The notes under the pieces are model-generated. The model did not search any database, was not told the origin of the DNA, and saw nothing but the letters and a program-made list of their open reading frames with translations. The translations under genes were made by a program, and so were the position numbers. DNA of 64,000 nucleotides from Campylobacteraceae bacterium. GTDB lineage: Bacteria > Campylobacterota > Campylobacteria > Campylobacterales > Sulfurovaceae. Each line of letters opens with the position of its first letter. The first letter of the stretch is position 1. This document shows, piece after piece, positions 16,538-26,058 of the stretch. The DNA lies in NCBI GenBank assembly GCA_027081405.1, contig JALWKO010000049.1:43090-107089 (forward strand), read 5' to 3'.

Positions 16538-17556
16538 TGGATTTGAACCTCTATAAGCAGGCGATCGCCGAGGCGCTCAACGTCGTAAACTTTGACGACG
16601 ACGCGATTATGAAGCGCGCCGAAGCACAGGTGCGTGAATTTCTCGAGACCAACACTTCGATCACAGACGACCAAAAGGCGACGATCTACGCCCAGTTCCT
16701 GACCGACACAACCACCTCCGCGATCGCGGAGGCCATACGCTCCGCTTCCCAAATTGCGCTCCAGGGGCCAGTGAACGAGCAGCAGGTCGAAAACATGCGG
16801 GGAGAGCTGGCAATCAAGCAAGCCCAGAGCGACAAAGATTTGGCCGTCAAGGATAAGCAAATCGACACGATGGAGCGCGAAACGGCGGTCAAAGAGGCGC
16901 TGAAGGATAGCGAAATCTCCGTAAACGCTCAAAAGGTCGCCTCGATGCAGGCTGAGGACAACGCCCGCAAAAACGACGTGGCCGCACGGGTGGCCAAGGC
17001 GAAGTACGAGATCGAATCGCTCCTTCCGTCCCAGACCGCAATCAACGAAAAGGAAGTTGCGCTCAAAGACAGAGAGCTGCAACTGAAAGATAAACAGATT
17101 CAGGTCGAGTCGGAGCGCATCCCGCTTATGCGCAACCAGGCGCAGACCGAAGAGAAGCGTATCGAGCTGATGAAGGTGCAGGCCGACATTGAAAAGCGCA
17201 AGCTCCCACTCATCGAAGAGCAGGCCAAGGTGGAGCACGAAAAGGTGGCGCTTACCAGAGCCCAAACCGACATCGAAAAATCGAAATTGGGCCTGATGGA
17301 GCTTGACGAGGATCTCAAAAAGGCCCAGCTTGCCATAGAAAAAGAGCGTATCTCCCTTGTCTCTACACAGGTGCTTGTAGAAGAGGAAAAAGTGCGGCTT
17401 ACCGCAAAAGAGGTGATGCTGCGTGCCGCGGAAGTTCGCTATCGGCAGGAGCAGACCGAAACGATTCGCAGGTCCCTCGAGGTAAACCTGGAGATCGAGC
17501 GCTGCAAATGCGAGACTCAGGTCAAGGTCGCCGAGCTTCAGGCAGCGAGACTATAA
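16537..17556 (+). CDS. Long helical rod protein of the virion
   Basis: 339 residues, predicted almost entirely helical from residue 80 to the end, with continuous charged segments such as KEVALKDRELQLKDKQIQVE and EKRIELMKVQADIEKRKLPL. No Pro or Gly breaks occur for long stretches, so a coiled-coil rod of up to about 35 nm is plausible. It lacks the size and transmembrane patches of a tape measure. A whisker, collar or internal rod role is likely. Confidence 0.55.
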   Translation: MDLNLYKQAIAEALNVVNFDDDAIMKRAEAQVREFLETNTSITDDQKATIYAQFLTDTTTSAIAEAIRSASQIALQGPVNEQQVENMRGELAIKQAQSDKDLAVKDKQIDTMERETAVKEALKDSEISVNAQKVASMQAEDNARKNDVAARVAKAKYEIESLLPSQTAINEKEVALKDRELQLKDKQIQVESERIPLMRNQAQTEEKRIELMKVQADIEKRKLPLIEEQAKVEHEKVALTRAQTDIEKSKLGLMELDEDLKKAQLAIEKERISLVSTQVLVEEEKVRLTAKEVMLRAAEVRYRQEQTETIRRSLEVNLEIERCKCETQVKVAELQAARL

Positions 17557-17567
17557 GGAGGTAGCAA

Positions 17568-18803
17568 ATGACCGTAGACGCCGCAGTCGATATTATCAGC
17601 AGAATCATCGGAAACACCCTCGAGGAATACGACCAGTCGCCGCAGAGCAAGGACGAGGACGGAAACCGGAAACCTCATCCGCTGGATATCGTCGATCCGG
17701 ACGATAAGCTGTTCGCCCTCGACATGGCCCTAAAAGAGGTGGCACTCAAGACCACACCGGCGACCCTAATCGAAGGGCCCGGCTCCACCGCGCCGGAGCT
17801 GAGACGCGTCAACAAAGACTACTATGTGCGGGTCCCAGCCGCCCCCCAGAGCGGGCAGAATCTCGACATTGACGACGGACTGGCGTATGCGGTCGTATTT
17901 CGTGCGCTCTCTATGCTCTGGAGCGACTATGGACGCTATGAGCAGCAGGCAGACAGCATTATCGGGACATACGACCATGCCTATCGGGACTACATCAAAG
18001 CGCTTACAAGCGGGCAGCTGGCAAGCCAGGACGCAGCCTATATCCGCTTCAGTGCGGACGGGCAGGAGTGGCACGATGGATACCAGCCGGGAGACCTGTA
18101 TATCAGCTTCAAACGGATCGACACCGACAGCTGGACTCCGGCGATCCGCTTCGTGGGGCGCGACGGAGAGGACGGTCAGGACGGCACGCCTTGCAGCGAC
18201 ACGCAATTTACCGCACTTCATGACACTCCTGCCTCGTATTCCGGTATGGGCGGCAAGATTGTCGCGGTAAAAGACAGCGAGGACGGAGTGGAGTTTGTCG
18301 ATCCGCCATCTGGCAGCGGAGGTGCCTCGACGTTTCTCGATCTATCGGATACCCCGGCTTCGTATACGGCAGGGAAATACGTTGCCGTAAACTCCGAGGG
18401 CGACGCGCTTGAGTTTGTCGATCCCCCCTCCGGGGGTTCGCAAAGCGTGTCGCAGTTTGGGGATAATGTGTTCTACGACGATTCCGCAACGGGGACGATC
18501 AGCCTTGATGCCGATACGTACAACAGTTTCTATCTCTATCCGAACGACGATCTCACGATTTCGTTTGCAAAATTCGACGATGATGGACAGCAGGTGTCCG
18601 CGCATTTTGGAAGCGTCTATACCTTCGCAATCGTAAACGGGAACAGCTTCAATATTGCGTTCGACAGCAACGAAACGATTTACGGGGACGCTTCTATTGC
18701 CGGGGACGCCAACGGCTATCCCCTCACCCTACTGCGAATGTACTACGATGGCGTTGCCTGGATTGTGGTTGACCGGGTTGTAGTATCCGACTATGCGCCA
18801 TGA
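17568..18803 (+). CDS. Tail fibre with duplicated fibre module
   Basis: 411 residues after an AAGGAGG site. Residues about 205-285 carry two copies of a known fibre repeat: FTALHDTPASYSGMGGKIVA ending VEFVDPPSG, and FLDLSDTPASYTAGKYVA ending LEFVDPPSG. A short collagen-like GRDGEDGQDGTP precedes them. The C-terminal 120 residues form a beta-rich tip. The stop overlaps the next start by four bases (ATGA). Such fibres usually contact the host surface. Confidence 0.7.
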   Translation: MTVDAAVDIISRIIGNTLEEYDQSPQSKDEDGNRKPHPLDIVDPDDKLFALDMALKEVALKTTPATLIEGPGSTAPELRRVNKDYYVRVPAAPQSGQNLDIDDGLAYAVVFRALSMLWSDYGRYEQQADSIIGTYDHAYRDYIKALTSGQLASQDAAYIRFSADGQEWHDGYQPGDLYISFKRIDTDSWTPAIRFVGRDGEDGQDGTPCSDTQFTALHDTPASYSGMGGKIVAVKDSEDGVEFVDPPSGSGGASTFLDLSDTPASYTAGKYVAVNSEGDALEFVDPPSGGSQSVSQFGDNVFYDDSATGTISLDADTYNSFYLYPNDDLTISFAKFDDDGQQVSAHFGSVYTFAIVNGNSFNIAFDSNETIYGDASIAGDANGYPLTLLRMYYDGVAWIVVDRVVVSDYAP

Positions 18804-20128
18804 TCGACACGGTAGCTCCGTATCCCAGTCCGGACTTTTCAGATCCCGAGCTGCTCGACAAAGAATTGTTGGGCGGCGCATTTCCACATGCAATCTTTGC
18901 TGAGCTACGCAGCTTCACCCCAGCAATGAGCAGATATGAAGCTTCGCTGCGAGAAATACAATTTGATTTGCTGCGGCATGACGGGCTCAATTTGCAGGGG
19001 GTGGATGTGACGATGCACGGGAACGGCATCGGGTTTCTGAAACAAGTAGCGTACCTTCCGTATAGAATACGCCGGGCCGATCCGGAGCCGATCGTGGTGT
19101 ATGACCCGCTCGACCACTATACATCTATCGAATATCACGGTAGATCGTCGCGCATTTTGGGGGATGCGCCGATCCGTGATTTTTACTGCTCCACGATCTA
19201 CTATGATCCGGAGAACCCCGGCCTGTTTGGCACAAAATTCGTCAGGGACGATGACGGAAATGTGGTGGAGCGATACGAGGCGTTCGTGTCATTGCTTGAC
19301 TTCAGCGTATATTTACTTGGACGCTGGCCGGGGGATGCGGTTTTTGACTCAAGGAGTTTCGTCGGGTACACAAAAGGTGCCGCAATCTACAAGTGCTATG
19401 TCAATGACGATTATGACGAACTCGTCTCGTTTACCTTCGATGGCGCGGTGTATCGGGTCGGAGGCGTTGAAAAACTTGCGCTCCCCCTCGGGGATTCTGG
19501 ATGTGTTGCGGTTGTATCCGGCGGCGTGACAATCATTTTTGACCAAACGCTCAGCGCAGTCCACCATACAAATGGCGATTACGTAACGCGAAACATCAGC
19601 GAATCCCAGCCGCAATCCAGCTATCCGTTCGGTGCAAAGATCGGTGGGACGATCTATTATCCGAGAGACGCTGAAAGTGCCTACGCGTACCGCCGTAGAC
19701 AAGACGGAAGTTGGTCTATCAGGGTCGTTGAATATCCGTTGTGGATGTTTCAAAAGGCTACAAAGTACGACTATGTGACCGACGGATGGCTTCACCCGCT
19801 TCGATCACTCGGGTACAACCTGATTGTCCGTGGAGTGTGGGCGCCTTCAGGGATTCACCGTGGAGACCAGCTCAAGGGAGCCGATCGCTACGGAGACCTT
19901 GTTGAACGAAACAACACCCTTTATCACACATTCGATTTTAGGCGCTATACAGAGGTGACCGACACACGGGCGCGGGATTCGTTTTACGGCTTTTGCGAGA
20001 GAGTGTGGACTGGAGGGGTTGGTGGGATCGCTGGGTATCTGCCTTATGTGATCGCCGTATTCGACCAAGACGACAAAACAGTATTGCAATTCGAGGGGTT
20101 TGTATTTAGAATCGACCAAACTCCTTAA
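18800..20128 (+). CDS. Beta-rich tail protein, unknown
   Basis: 442 residues, overlapping the fibre gene by four bases. It is rich in Tyr, Asp and Gly with many short strands (YNLIVRGVWAPSGIHRGDQL; YVTRNISESQPQSSYPFGAK). Fold and some motifs recall the 500-residue protein at 13791. It is the last surface-type gene before the internal virion genes and may act as a fibre tip or chaperone. No family recognised. Confidence 0.5.
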   Translation: MIDTVAPYPSPDFSDPELLDKELLGGAFPHAIFAELRSFTPAMSRYEASLREIQFDLLRHDGLNLQGVDVTMHGNGIGFLKQVAYLPYRIRRADPEPIVVYDPLDHYTSIEYHGRSSRILGDAPIRDFYCSTIYYDPENPGLFGTKFVRDDDGNVVERYEAFVSLLDFSVYLLGRWPGDAVFDSRSFVGYTKGAAIYKCYVNDDYDELVSFTFDGAVYRVGGVEKLALPLGDSGCVAVVSGGVTIIFDQTLSAVHHTNGDYVTRNISESQPQSSYPFGAKIGGTIYYPRDAESAYAYRRRQDGSWSIRVVEYPLWMFQKATKYDYVTDGWLHPLRSLGYNLIVRGVWAPSGIHRGDQLKGADRYGDLVERNNTLYHTFDFRRYTEVTDTRARDSFYGFCERVWTGGVGGIAGYLPYVIAVFDQDDKTVLQFEGFVFRIDQTP

Positions 20129-20141
20129 TTTTGGAGGCAGC

Positions 20142-21083
20142 ATGAATTTCCTCGAAGTAGTCGATCCTTTGACCGGAAAAAAGACGCGCCGGGAGATGCA
20201 CCCCTCGAAGTACCAGCTCGGCAAAAGCCGGGAGCAGGGGCCGATGGGAGCATCCCAGGGGGCGCAGGGGTGGAGAGCTCAGTACGGCGATGCCGTAGGG
20301 AGATTGCTCGGAGGTATCACAGCGCAAAACGATACGCCGAAGTTCACCCCTATCACCCACTCCCTCTTGACGAACGAAGGATACAACCAAGCGCTGCAAA
20401 ACGTCTATGTGCGCAACCTCCAAAAGCTGGCTGCCCAACGCCGCCAGGCCCTCGTCGGGGCGCTCGGTAGCCTCCTCCGCCACAATGCGGCCATCAACAC
20501 GGCCAGGATTGGTGCGGCTTCCAGAATGTACGCGACCGACAAAGATTTCAAGGCCAAGACACTCGGACTTGAAGAGCAGCGTCGCTATCACGACCTTCTC
20601 AATAGCTACAATCGCGGGATGTTGCAAAACCAGCAGGAGAGGCTTCGGCTTGAGCGGGAAAAGCTGACCGCTCCCCAAAATCCGCGTCCGATCAATCCCC
20701 TTGACGCTGCAATCAAGCGCGCAAAAATCGTTCCGGATGCAAGCACATTCAAAGCGCTTATTCCGGACCGAGAGATAGCAGACGAGATCGGGAGCAAGAA
20801 TCTCAAAAAAGCCCGGATGTATTACATCCAGACTGGGAAAATGCCGAAATTCGAGAAAGAGAGCGGCTTCTTTGACGACTATGCCCCGATACCTCCGGGG
20901 CAAAAGCCCGCACCGAAGATCACCAAAGACCACATCCTATCAGTTCGCTCTGAAATCGCGAAAGACTTCGGTGTGCCGGAGGAGCAGATAGCCTTCGATC
21001 CTAAAAGGAAGATGTACGTTCTTCCTAACGGGTATGACGTTCCACTGAATAAAGCTTATGAGCGTGTTTTTGGGGACCGATAA
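20142..21083 (+). CDS. Probable internal virion / DNA ejection protein
   Basis: 313 residues from ATG 20142, which follows a GGAGG site seven bases upstream. Residues 60-200 are helical and basic with many Ala, Gln and Arg (NVYVRNLQKLAAQRRQALVG and EEQRRYHDLLNSYNRGMLQN). This is the composition of ejection proteins that line the capsid core. Its stop overlaps the start of the giant gene (TAATG); in podoviruses ejection proteins are often adjacent and co-packaged. Assignment is by context. Confidence 0.5.
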   Translation: MNFLEVVDPLTGKKTRREMHPSKYQLGKSREQGPMGASQGAQGWRAQYGDAVGRLLGGITAQNDTPKFTPITHSLLTNEGYNQALQNVYVRNLQKLAAQRRQALVGALGSLLRHNAAINTARIGAASRMYATDKDFKAKTLGLEEQRRYHDLLNSYNRGMLQNQQERLRLEREKLTAPQNPRPINPLDAAIKRAKIVPDASTFKALIPDREIADEIGSKNLKKARMYYIQTGKMPKFEKESGFFDDYAPIPPGQKPAPKITKDHILSVRSEIAKDFGVPEEQIAFDPKRKMYVLPNGYDVPLNKAYERVFGDR

Positions 21084-24000
21084 TGGCAAACGGTAAAAAT
21101 CGTTTTTTGGACATCGCCGTAAAGCGTGATGCTGAACCGAAAAATCGTTTTTTGGACATCGCCGTAAAATCCGACAATTCCCGCATAGACACGATGCCGG
21201 TAGAGGACTATGCCGAAGCAATCGATAACAAAAGCGGCACCATCGGCAGTTTCTTCAAAGGCTTCACCCACACCTTCGACGAATACGCGGCTACCCTGAA
21301 CAAGGGGCTGGATTGGGCTGCCGACAAAATCGCGGGACGCGACACCCACTACTTTGACCAGAATGTCGATTACTGGAATCGGCAGCGAAAGCAAAACGAG
21401 ATCGAAACAGCGGATCACCCTTTTGCGCATTTGGCCGGCGAGCTGCTGCTCGATCCGATCAACTTCACTCCGGCGGGGATCGCGTCGAAGGGGACGAAGC
21501 TGGCGCGAATCGCCAAGTCTGCGGCAGGAGGAGCGGCTATCGGGGCCGGAGCAACGTTCGCCCACGACTACGGAAACGTTTCGGTAAATGACGAGCAAAA
21601 AATCAAGAACATGGAGTTCGGGGCCGGGCTCGTCGCACTTGCGAATGCAGCGATCGCCGCCCTGACGAGGGGGAAGGTCTGGGATGCGATCAAGACTCCG
21701 GAGGACATTGAAAGCCCACACGCGAAAGCGGCGATCCAGGCGCTGATCGAGCGGCCCGAGGCGTTCGGGCTCGACAAGGGAAGTGTCGAGAAGATCAAGC
21801 GCGAGGCGGCGGCGAAAGAGCAAAGCGCCAAATCTGACGAGGCGTTCGATTGGGCGCGATTCGCGGAGGATTACGCGGAGCCGGATCACGGAACGGTTCT
21901 TGATGCAGAAGGGAACGTTTTGTATAGCGGAGAGGGGGCGTGGCGGGAGCTGCACACAATCGACGAGCCCCACGAGCTCCGCGCTCATGAGCAGGAGTCC
22001 GATCCTACCCCAGAGCCCGATATGGATGTGGATGCTATTTTGTCTGCGCCAATTGAGAATCTATCGGATAATCCGCTATTTCAGTATGTAGTCGATCGTG
22101 CACGAAAACGAAGCGCATCCGATATTCGGCATGGTCGGAAGCTTGAGTTCGATCGTGACTTTCGTTACACGCATGACGGCGCGAAGTGGGGCGCGGAGAT
22201 CAGCCCCGCCGTGTACTCCCCAAACTACGAAGCCGATTTTGCGCTGACGAAGGGGGACGTCAAAAAGATCGAGGCGGGCAAGATCACGCCGGAGATCGAG
22301 GAAAAGATTCGGCACGATATGCGGGTAATGCTCGAGCATCCCGACTGGGCCGATGAAGGGACGGCGATTCTCTCGGGTAAACGAGGGGCTCCGCTTGATG
22401 AGGTGCGGCTCAACGAAAACGGAGAGCTCGTAGGCCCCGACGGTGTACCAATCTTTGCAAATGGGATTCCGAGCCTGGCCGTAGGCGTTGGAGCCGGGAC
22501 CTACAACGCCATTTCCGGTGAGTACGATCCGAACCGGGACTTCATGAGCCAGATCGAGCAGAAGTTCCTCCAGGGACTGATCTACGGAACCCTTGGAACC
22601 CTTGCACTGAAACAGTTGCGTCACATTGCGCCAGAAAGCTATGAACGTGTGCGAAAAGCTGTGCTTGAAAATTCTTATCGGGACGCGGACGGTTCGATTC
22701 GGCTCAACGCCAACGCCCTGGAGTCGAAGTACCTGCGCAGGGGACGCGGCGGTGAGCGCGTCAACGAGTCGGCGCTGATGCGCGAAGCCGCCACGCTGCC
22801 GGAACCTATCAAGAGTTATCAGGAGTTTAAGGCAAACTTCTTATCGGCCCCAGATGGGCGCACATATATCGAAACGCCCGTTGGAAGAGTCTACGCCAAC
22901 GCAATGAAAGTATGGGGACATTTGACGGACAATACGCATTTTGACGATAGGGGGTATATCAGCGGCGCCTTCGCGGATACGATGCGCGATCCGCTCTTTG
23001 TGGTGAAGCAGCCGTATAAAGATGATTGGAATATCGTTTTCTATAAGCCGTTCAAGGGAGAAGACGGACACTATCATATCGCCGCTTTTGCGGTAGATAG
23101 AAACGGGGAGTTGGTCAACAAAACTTTTTTTGAGTTGAGCGATCTTTCCAAATTAAAGAAGATGATAAAAGTACCGGATAGGAACCTATTGTATGAGAAG
23201 CGCCTCAATCAGCCGACTCCCGAAGGAAGCCCTGATTACACTTCGCACGCTAAAAGCAGCGTGGAAAAAGACGCTAATGCAATTGTAGCAGATGACGACA
23301 ACGGCGTCAAGATCGGGATGTTTGCCGGAGACAAGCCTTATACGAGACCGAGCGGGCCGGACGATTTCAAATTTGAAAAGGCCGTAGTCAGACACGCAAA
23401 AGAGTGGGCGCAGGAGCTCAATCCGTTTTCAAAATCCGACACGAGCGCGCACTTGAAGCGGATCATCGACGATCAGTTTACAAGGGAATGGAAAAAGATC
23501 GACAACAGCCTGAAGGGGTCGTTCAACCGGTGGTTTAGAAACACCCTCTCTGGGGAATATATGAGCAAGCGCGAAGAGGTGATGTCCGGACGCCACGAGG
23601 CGATCAAAGAGGCCGAAAAGCTGCACGCCGCGTTGATGCACTTGAGCGAATCTGACCGGAAGATGCTGCATGAGTATATCGTCGGCGACATCGACGACGC
23701 GCCGGAGCACGTCAAGGCGATTGCAGAAAATATCCGCGCAACGGTCCACGACCTCCAGGAGAAAATCCGGGATGCCGGGATTCTGCCGGACGAGGCGATC
23801 GACGCGTGGGGCAAATACTACCTCAAGCGGCTCTACGACCCCTACTACAACGCAGACAATCCGGTACAGTGGGTCAAGCGCTCCATGACGATCCCGAAAA
23901 TGAAGCGTCGGGGGAAAGAAGAGATTGTCACGATGGATGAATTTCGGCAGATGGTCGAAGACGGCGAAATCCCCACAGAGAATCTGACAATCGACCCAGA

Positions 24001-25624
24001 AAGCGGGGAGCTTGTGCCCACACGCGCACTATCGCTAAAAGACGGCGGGGTAGAAATCGACTTCATCGGCAAGAATCGGGTGCGAATCCGCCGCGACTGG
24101 ACCAAAGAGGAGCGGGAGGCGATGGGGGAGATCACCGATGCGGCGATCACCGTGCCCGAAACGGTGCTCCACCTCAAGCTGCTCCTCGAGCATTCAAAAT
24201 TCCTCGATGCCGTCGCAAGAGTGGATGGCTCGGTCGTCCTCCCGGATGAGGCGGCAAAGCTCGGGGAGGACTGGCTCAAGGCAAACGGATACACGAAGCT
24301 CGGCTCCGATCCGCGCTATGGCCCGCTTGCCGGGCAGTGGGTGCGCGACGACGTGGCCAATGACATCAAAGGGGTGTCTGAGATCAACTTTGGAAAAGAC
24401 GGGGATGCGCTGATCCACCTGTGGCGCCGCTATCTGGCGCTCTGGAAAAAGTCCAAAACCGTCTGGAACGCGACAACACACCTGAACAACCTCGTGTCGA
24501 ACTTTTTCCTGATGCACCTTGCAGGGCTTGGGTGGAAAGACATCGGGCAGCGCTTCGTGCAGGCGGCGGCGGAGATGAAGGCGGGATCGAGATTGGACGA
24601 TCTCGAGAAGAAGGCGGCGATCAATGCACTCTCCGAAAGTGAAAGGGCCGAACTTGCGCGATTATCTGAGGAGCTGAAATACTACAAAGAGGCGTCCAGG
24701 ATGGGGCTGCTCAACACCTCCTTCGTCGAAGATATTGCAGCCGGAGAGGGGAAGGGAGCGCATTTTGGTGTGCGTTCAAAGCTCGGGGAGCTGGACAAAT
24801 GGCTTTCCGATCGATACCAGGCCGAAGACGCTGTGAACAAGCTGGCAATGTATAGACACCTCCGTGAGCAGGGCTGGAGCCCTTCCGAGGCGCGACGGGG
24901 AGTCGAAGCGATCATGCCGGACTATTCGGCTCCGATGGCAAAAGGGATCAAAGCGGCCCGTGACACTGGAGTGACCCCGTTTATCGCATGGGCCTATTTC
25001 ACCTATCCGAAAATCCTTTCGATGCTCAAAACGAAGCGGGGAATGATCCAGGCCGGGAAGGTGATCGGCACCTTTTACGGATTGAGCTACCTCCTAACCG
25101 GGATCGGGAACCCCTACTCGAATGCTCTCCCCGACGATGCGAAAGCGAAGCGTGTGCCGGTCTGGCGCGACGGAAACAAAATAACTACCGTCAAGATGGA
25201 TCGGTTGGTGCCCTATATGCAATTCATGAGTCCTCTATCGACTGGGGCGGAGTTTATCGGGCAGGGCATCCCCCAGGCTGTGTTGTCGAACGTCGTCGGA
25301 ACGAAAATCTACAATAGCCGACCTGTAACATCGACAACGAAACCGGCTGGGCAGCAGCTCTACGATAAGGCGAAGTATTTCGTGCAGAGCCTAACCCCGA
25401 TCCCGCAGCAGGTCAACAGCGGGTGGGATTTTATCGAGTCTCTCCTCCGGTCCGAAAATAACCGGAAGCGCTCCAGCGACATCGTTCCCAGGACGCCGGC
25501 ACAGCAGATCATCAAACTGTTTCCGGGGATCAACATTCTCACGTATGACGAAGAGCGGGTGCGAAAACGGAACAAACGACAAAACACCGTTTCGTCGTTC
25601 CTCGGAGACCTGTTAGGGTACTAA
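21083..25624 (+). CDS. Giant polyvalent internal virion protein with PBECR-like nuclease domain
   Basis: 1,513 residues. The N terminus repeats KNRFLDIAVK twice. Two hydrophobic Ala/Gly stretches lie near residues 143-160 and 178-195. Residues about 580-715 resemble the phage-encoded Barnase/EndoU/colicin/RelE-like (PBECR) nuclease families: a YIETPVGRVYAN strand, a candidate catalytic His613 in WGHL, RGYISGAFADTMRDPLFVV, then strands ending in an LLYEKR motif. Residues about 820-930 and 1040-1500 are helical and look like large polyvalent-protein associated domains. A hydrophobic helix lies near 1325-1345. Such proteins are packaged and injected with DNA. The length fits an ejection protein; the nuclease call is by eye. 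Confidence 0.65.
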   Translation: MANGKNRFLDIAVKRDAEPKNRFLDIAVKSDNSRIDTMPVEDYAEAIDNKSGTIGSFFKGFTHTFDEYAATLNKGLDWAADKIAGRDTHYFDQNVDYWNRQRKQNEIETADHPFAHLAGELLLDPINFTPAGIASKGTKLARIAKSAAGGAAIGAGATFAHDYGNVSVNDEQKIKNMEFGAGLVALANAAIAALTRGKVWDAIKTPEDIESPHAKAAIQALIERPEAFGLDKGSVEKIKREAAAKEQSAKSDEAFDWARFAEDYAEPDHGTVLDAEGNVLYSGEGAWRELHTIDEPHELRAHEQESDPTPEPDMDVDAILSAPIENLSDNPLFQYVVDRARKRSASDIRHGRKLEFDRDFRYTHDGAKWGAEISPAVYSPNYEADFALTKGDVKKIEAGKITPEIEEKIRHDMRVMLEHPDWADEGTAILSGKRGAPLDEVRLNENGELVGPDGVPIFANGIPSLAVGVGAGTYNAISGEYDPNRDFMSQIEQKFLQGLIYGTLGTLALKQLRHIAPESYERVRKAVLENSYRDADGSIRLNANALESKYLRRGRGGERVNESALMREAATLPEPIKSYQEFKANFLSAPDGRTYIETPVGRVYANAMKVWGHLTDNTHFDDRGYISGAFADTMRDPLFVVKQPYKDDWNIVFYKPFKGEDGHYHIAAFAVDRNGELVNKTFFELSDLSKLKKMIKVPDRNLLYEKRLNQPTPEGSPDYTSHAKSSVEKDANAIVADDDNGVKIGMFAGDKPYTRPSGPDDFKFEKAVVRHAKEWAQELNPFSKSDTSAHLKRIIDDQFTREWKKIDNSLKGSFNRWFRNTLSGEYMSKREEVMSGRHEAIKEAEKLHAALMHLSESDRKMLHEYIVGDIDDAPEHVKAIAENIRATVHDLQEKIRDAGILPDEAIDAWGKYYLKRLYDPYYNADNPVQWVKRSMTIPKMKRRGKEEIVTMDEFRQMVEDGEIPTENLTIDPESGELVPTRALSLKDGGVEIDFIGKNRVRIRRDWTKEEREAMGEITDAAITVPETVLHLKLLLEHSKFLDAVARVDGSVVLPDEAAKLGEDWLKANGYTKLGSDPRYGPLAGQWVRDDVANDIKGVSEINFGKDGDALIHLWRRYLALWKKSKTVWNATTHLNNLVSNFFLMHLAGLGWKDIGQRFVQAAAEMKAGSRLDDLEKKAAINALSESERAELARLSEELKYYKEASRMGLLNTSFVEDIAAGEGKGAHFGVRSKLGELDKWLSDRYQAEDAVNKLAMYRHLREQGWSPSEARRGVEAIMPDYSAPMAKGIKAARDTGVTPFIAWAYFTYPKILSMLKTKRGMIQAGKVIGTFYGLSYLLTGIGNPYSNALPDDAKAKRVPVWRDGNKITTVKMDRLVPYMQFMSPLSTGAEFIGQGIPQAVLSNVVGTKIYNSRPVTSTTKPAGQQLYDKAKYFVQSLTPIPQQVNSGWDFIESLLRSENNRKRSSDIVPRTPAQQIIKLFPGINILTYDEERVRKRNKRQNTVSSFLGDLLGY
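21095..21168 (+). repeat. 29-bp direct repeat encoding a duplicated N-terminal motif
   Basis: Identical 29-bp copies at 21095-21123 and 21140-21168 are 45 bp apart, so both stay in frame and each encodes KNRFLDIAVK. Exact DNA identity suggests a recent duplication. The peptide may be a packaging or processing tag. Confidence 0.85.
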
Positions 25625-25641
25625 TCAAAAAAGGAGATCGA

Positions 25642-26058
25642 ATGGGCCTGCTTGATTTCAATATTTCCGACATCGGCGACGTGCTGATAAAGGCACGGGA
25701 GGCAATCACCGGCAAGGGGGTTGAGGACCCTGTTAAAAAAGCGGAAATTGCTCTGAAGCTCCAGCAATTGGAGCAGGCGATCAATATGGGGCAAATCGAA
25801 GTCAACAAAGAGGAGGCGAAGAGCCCGAATCTCTTTGTGGCTGGGTGGCGTCCTTTCATCGGCTGGGTTGGGGGTGTGGCGATCGCCTACAATTTCATCG
25901 TCGCCCCCACGGCGGTTTGGATTGCCGCCCTCAACGGCGCTCAAGCCACGCTGCCGACCATAGACACCGGAGTGCTCTTCAATCTCGTGTTGGCAATGCT
26001 CGGCTTCGGCGGCCTCCGCACGTACGAAAAACTAAAGAACGTCCAGGGGAATCACTGA
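25642..26058 (+). CDS. Holin, GTA_holin_3TM-like
   Basis: 138 residues with an AAAAGGAG site. After an amphipathic N-terminal half (residues 1-65), the signature GWRPFIGWVGGVAIAYNFIV begins the first membrane segment. A second hydrophobic stretch (AVWIAALNGA, then TGVLFNLVLAMLGFGG) and the RTYEKLK end complete the pattern known from the 3TM holin family of gene transfer agents and phages. Holins form inner-membrane lesions that release or activate the endolysin. No endolysin gene is adjacent. The stop overlaps the next start (TGATG). Confidence 0.85.
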   Translation: MGLLDFNISDIGDVLIKAREAITGKGVEDPVKKAEIALKLQQLEQAINMGQIEVNKEEAKSPNLFVAGWRPFIGWVGGVAIAYNFIVAPTAVWIAALNGAQATLPTIDTGVLFNLVLAMLGFGGLRTYEKLKNVQGNH

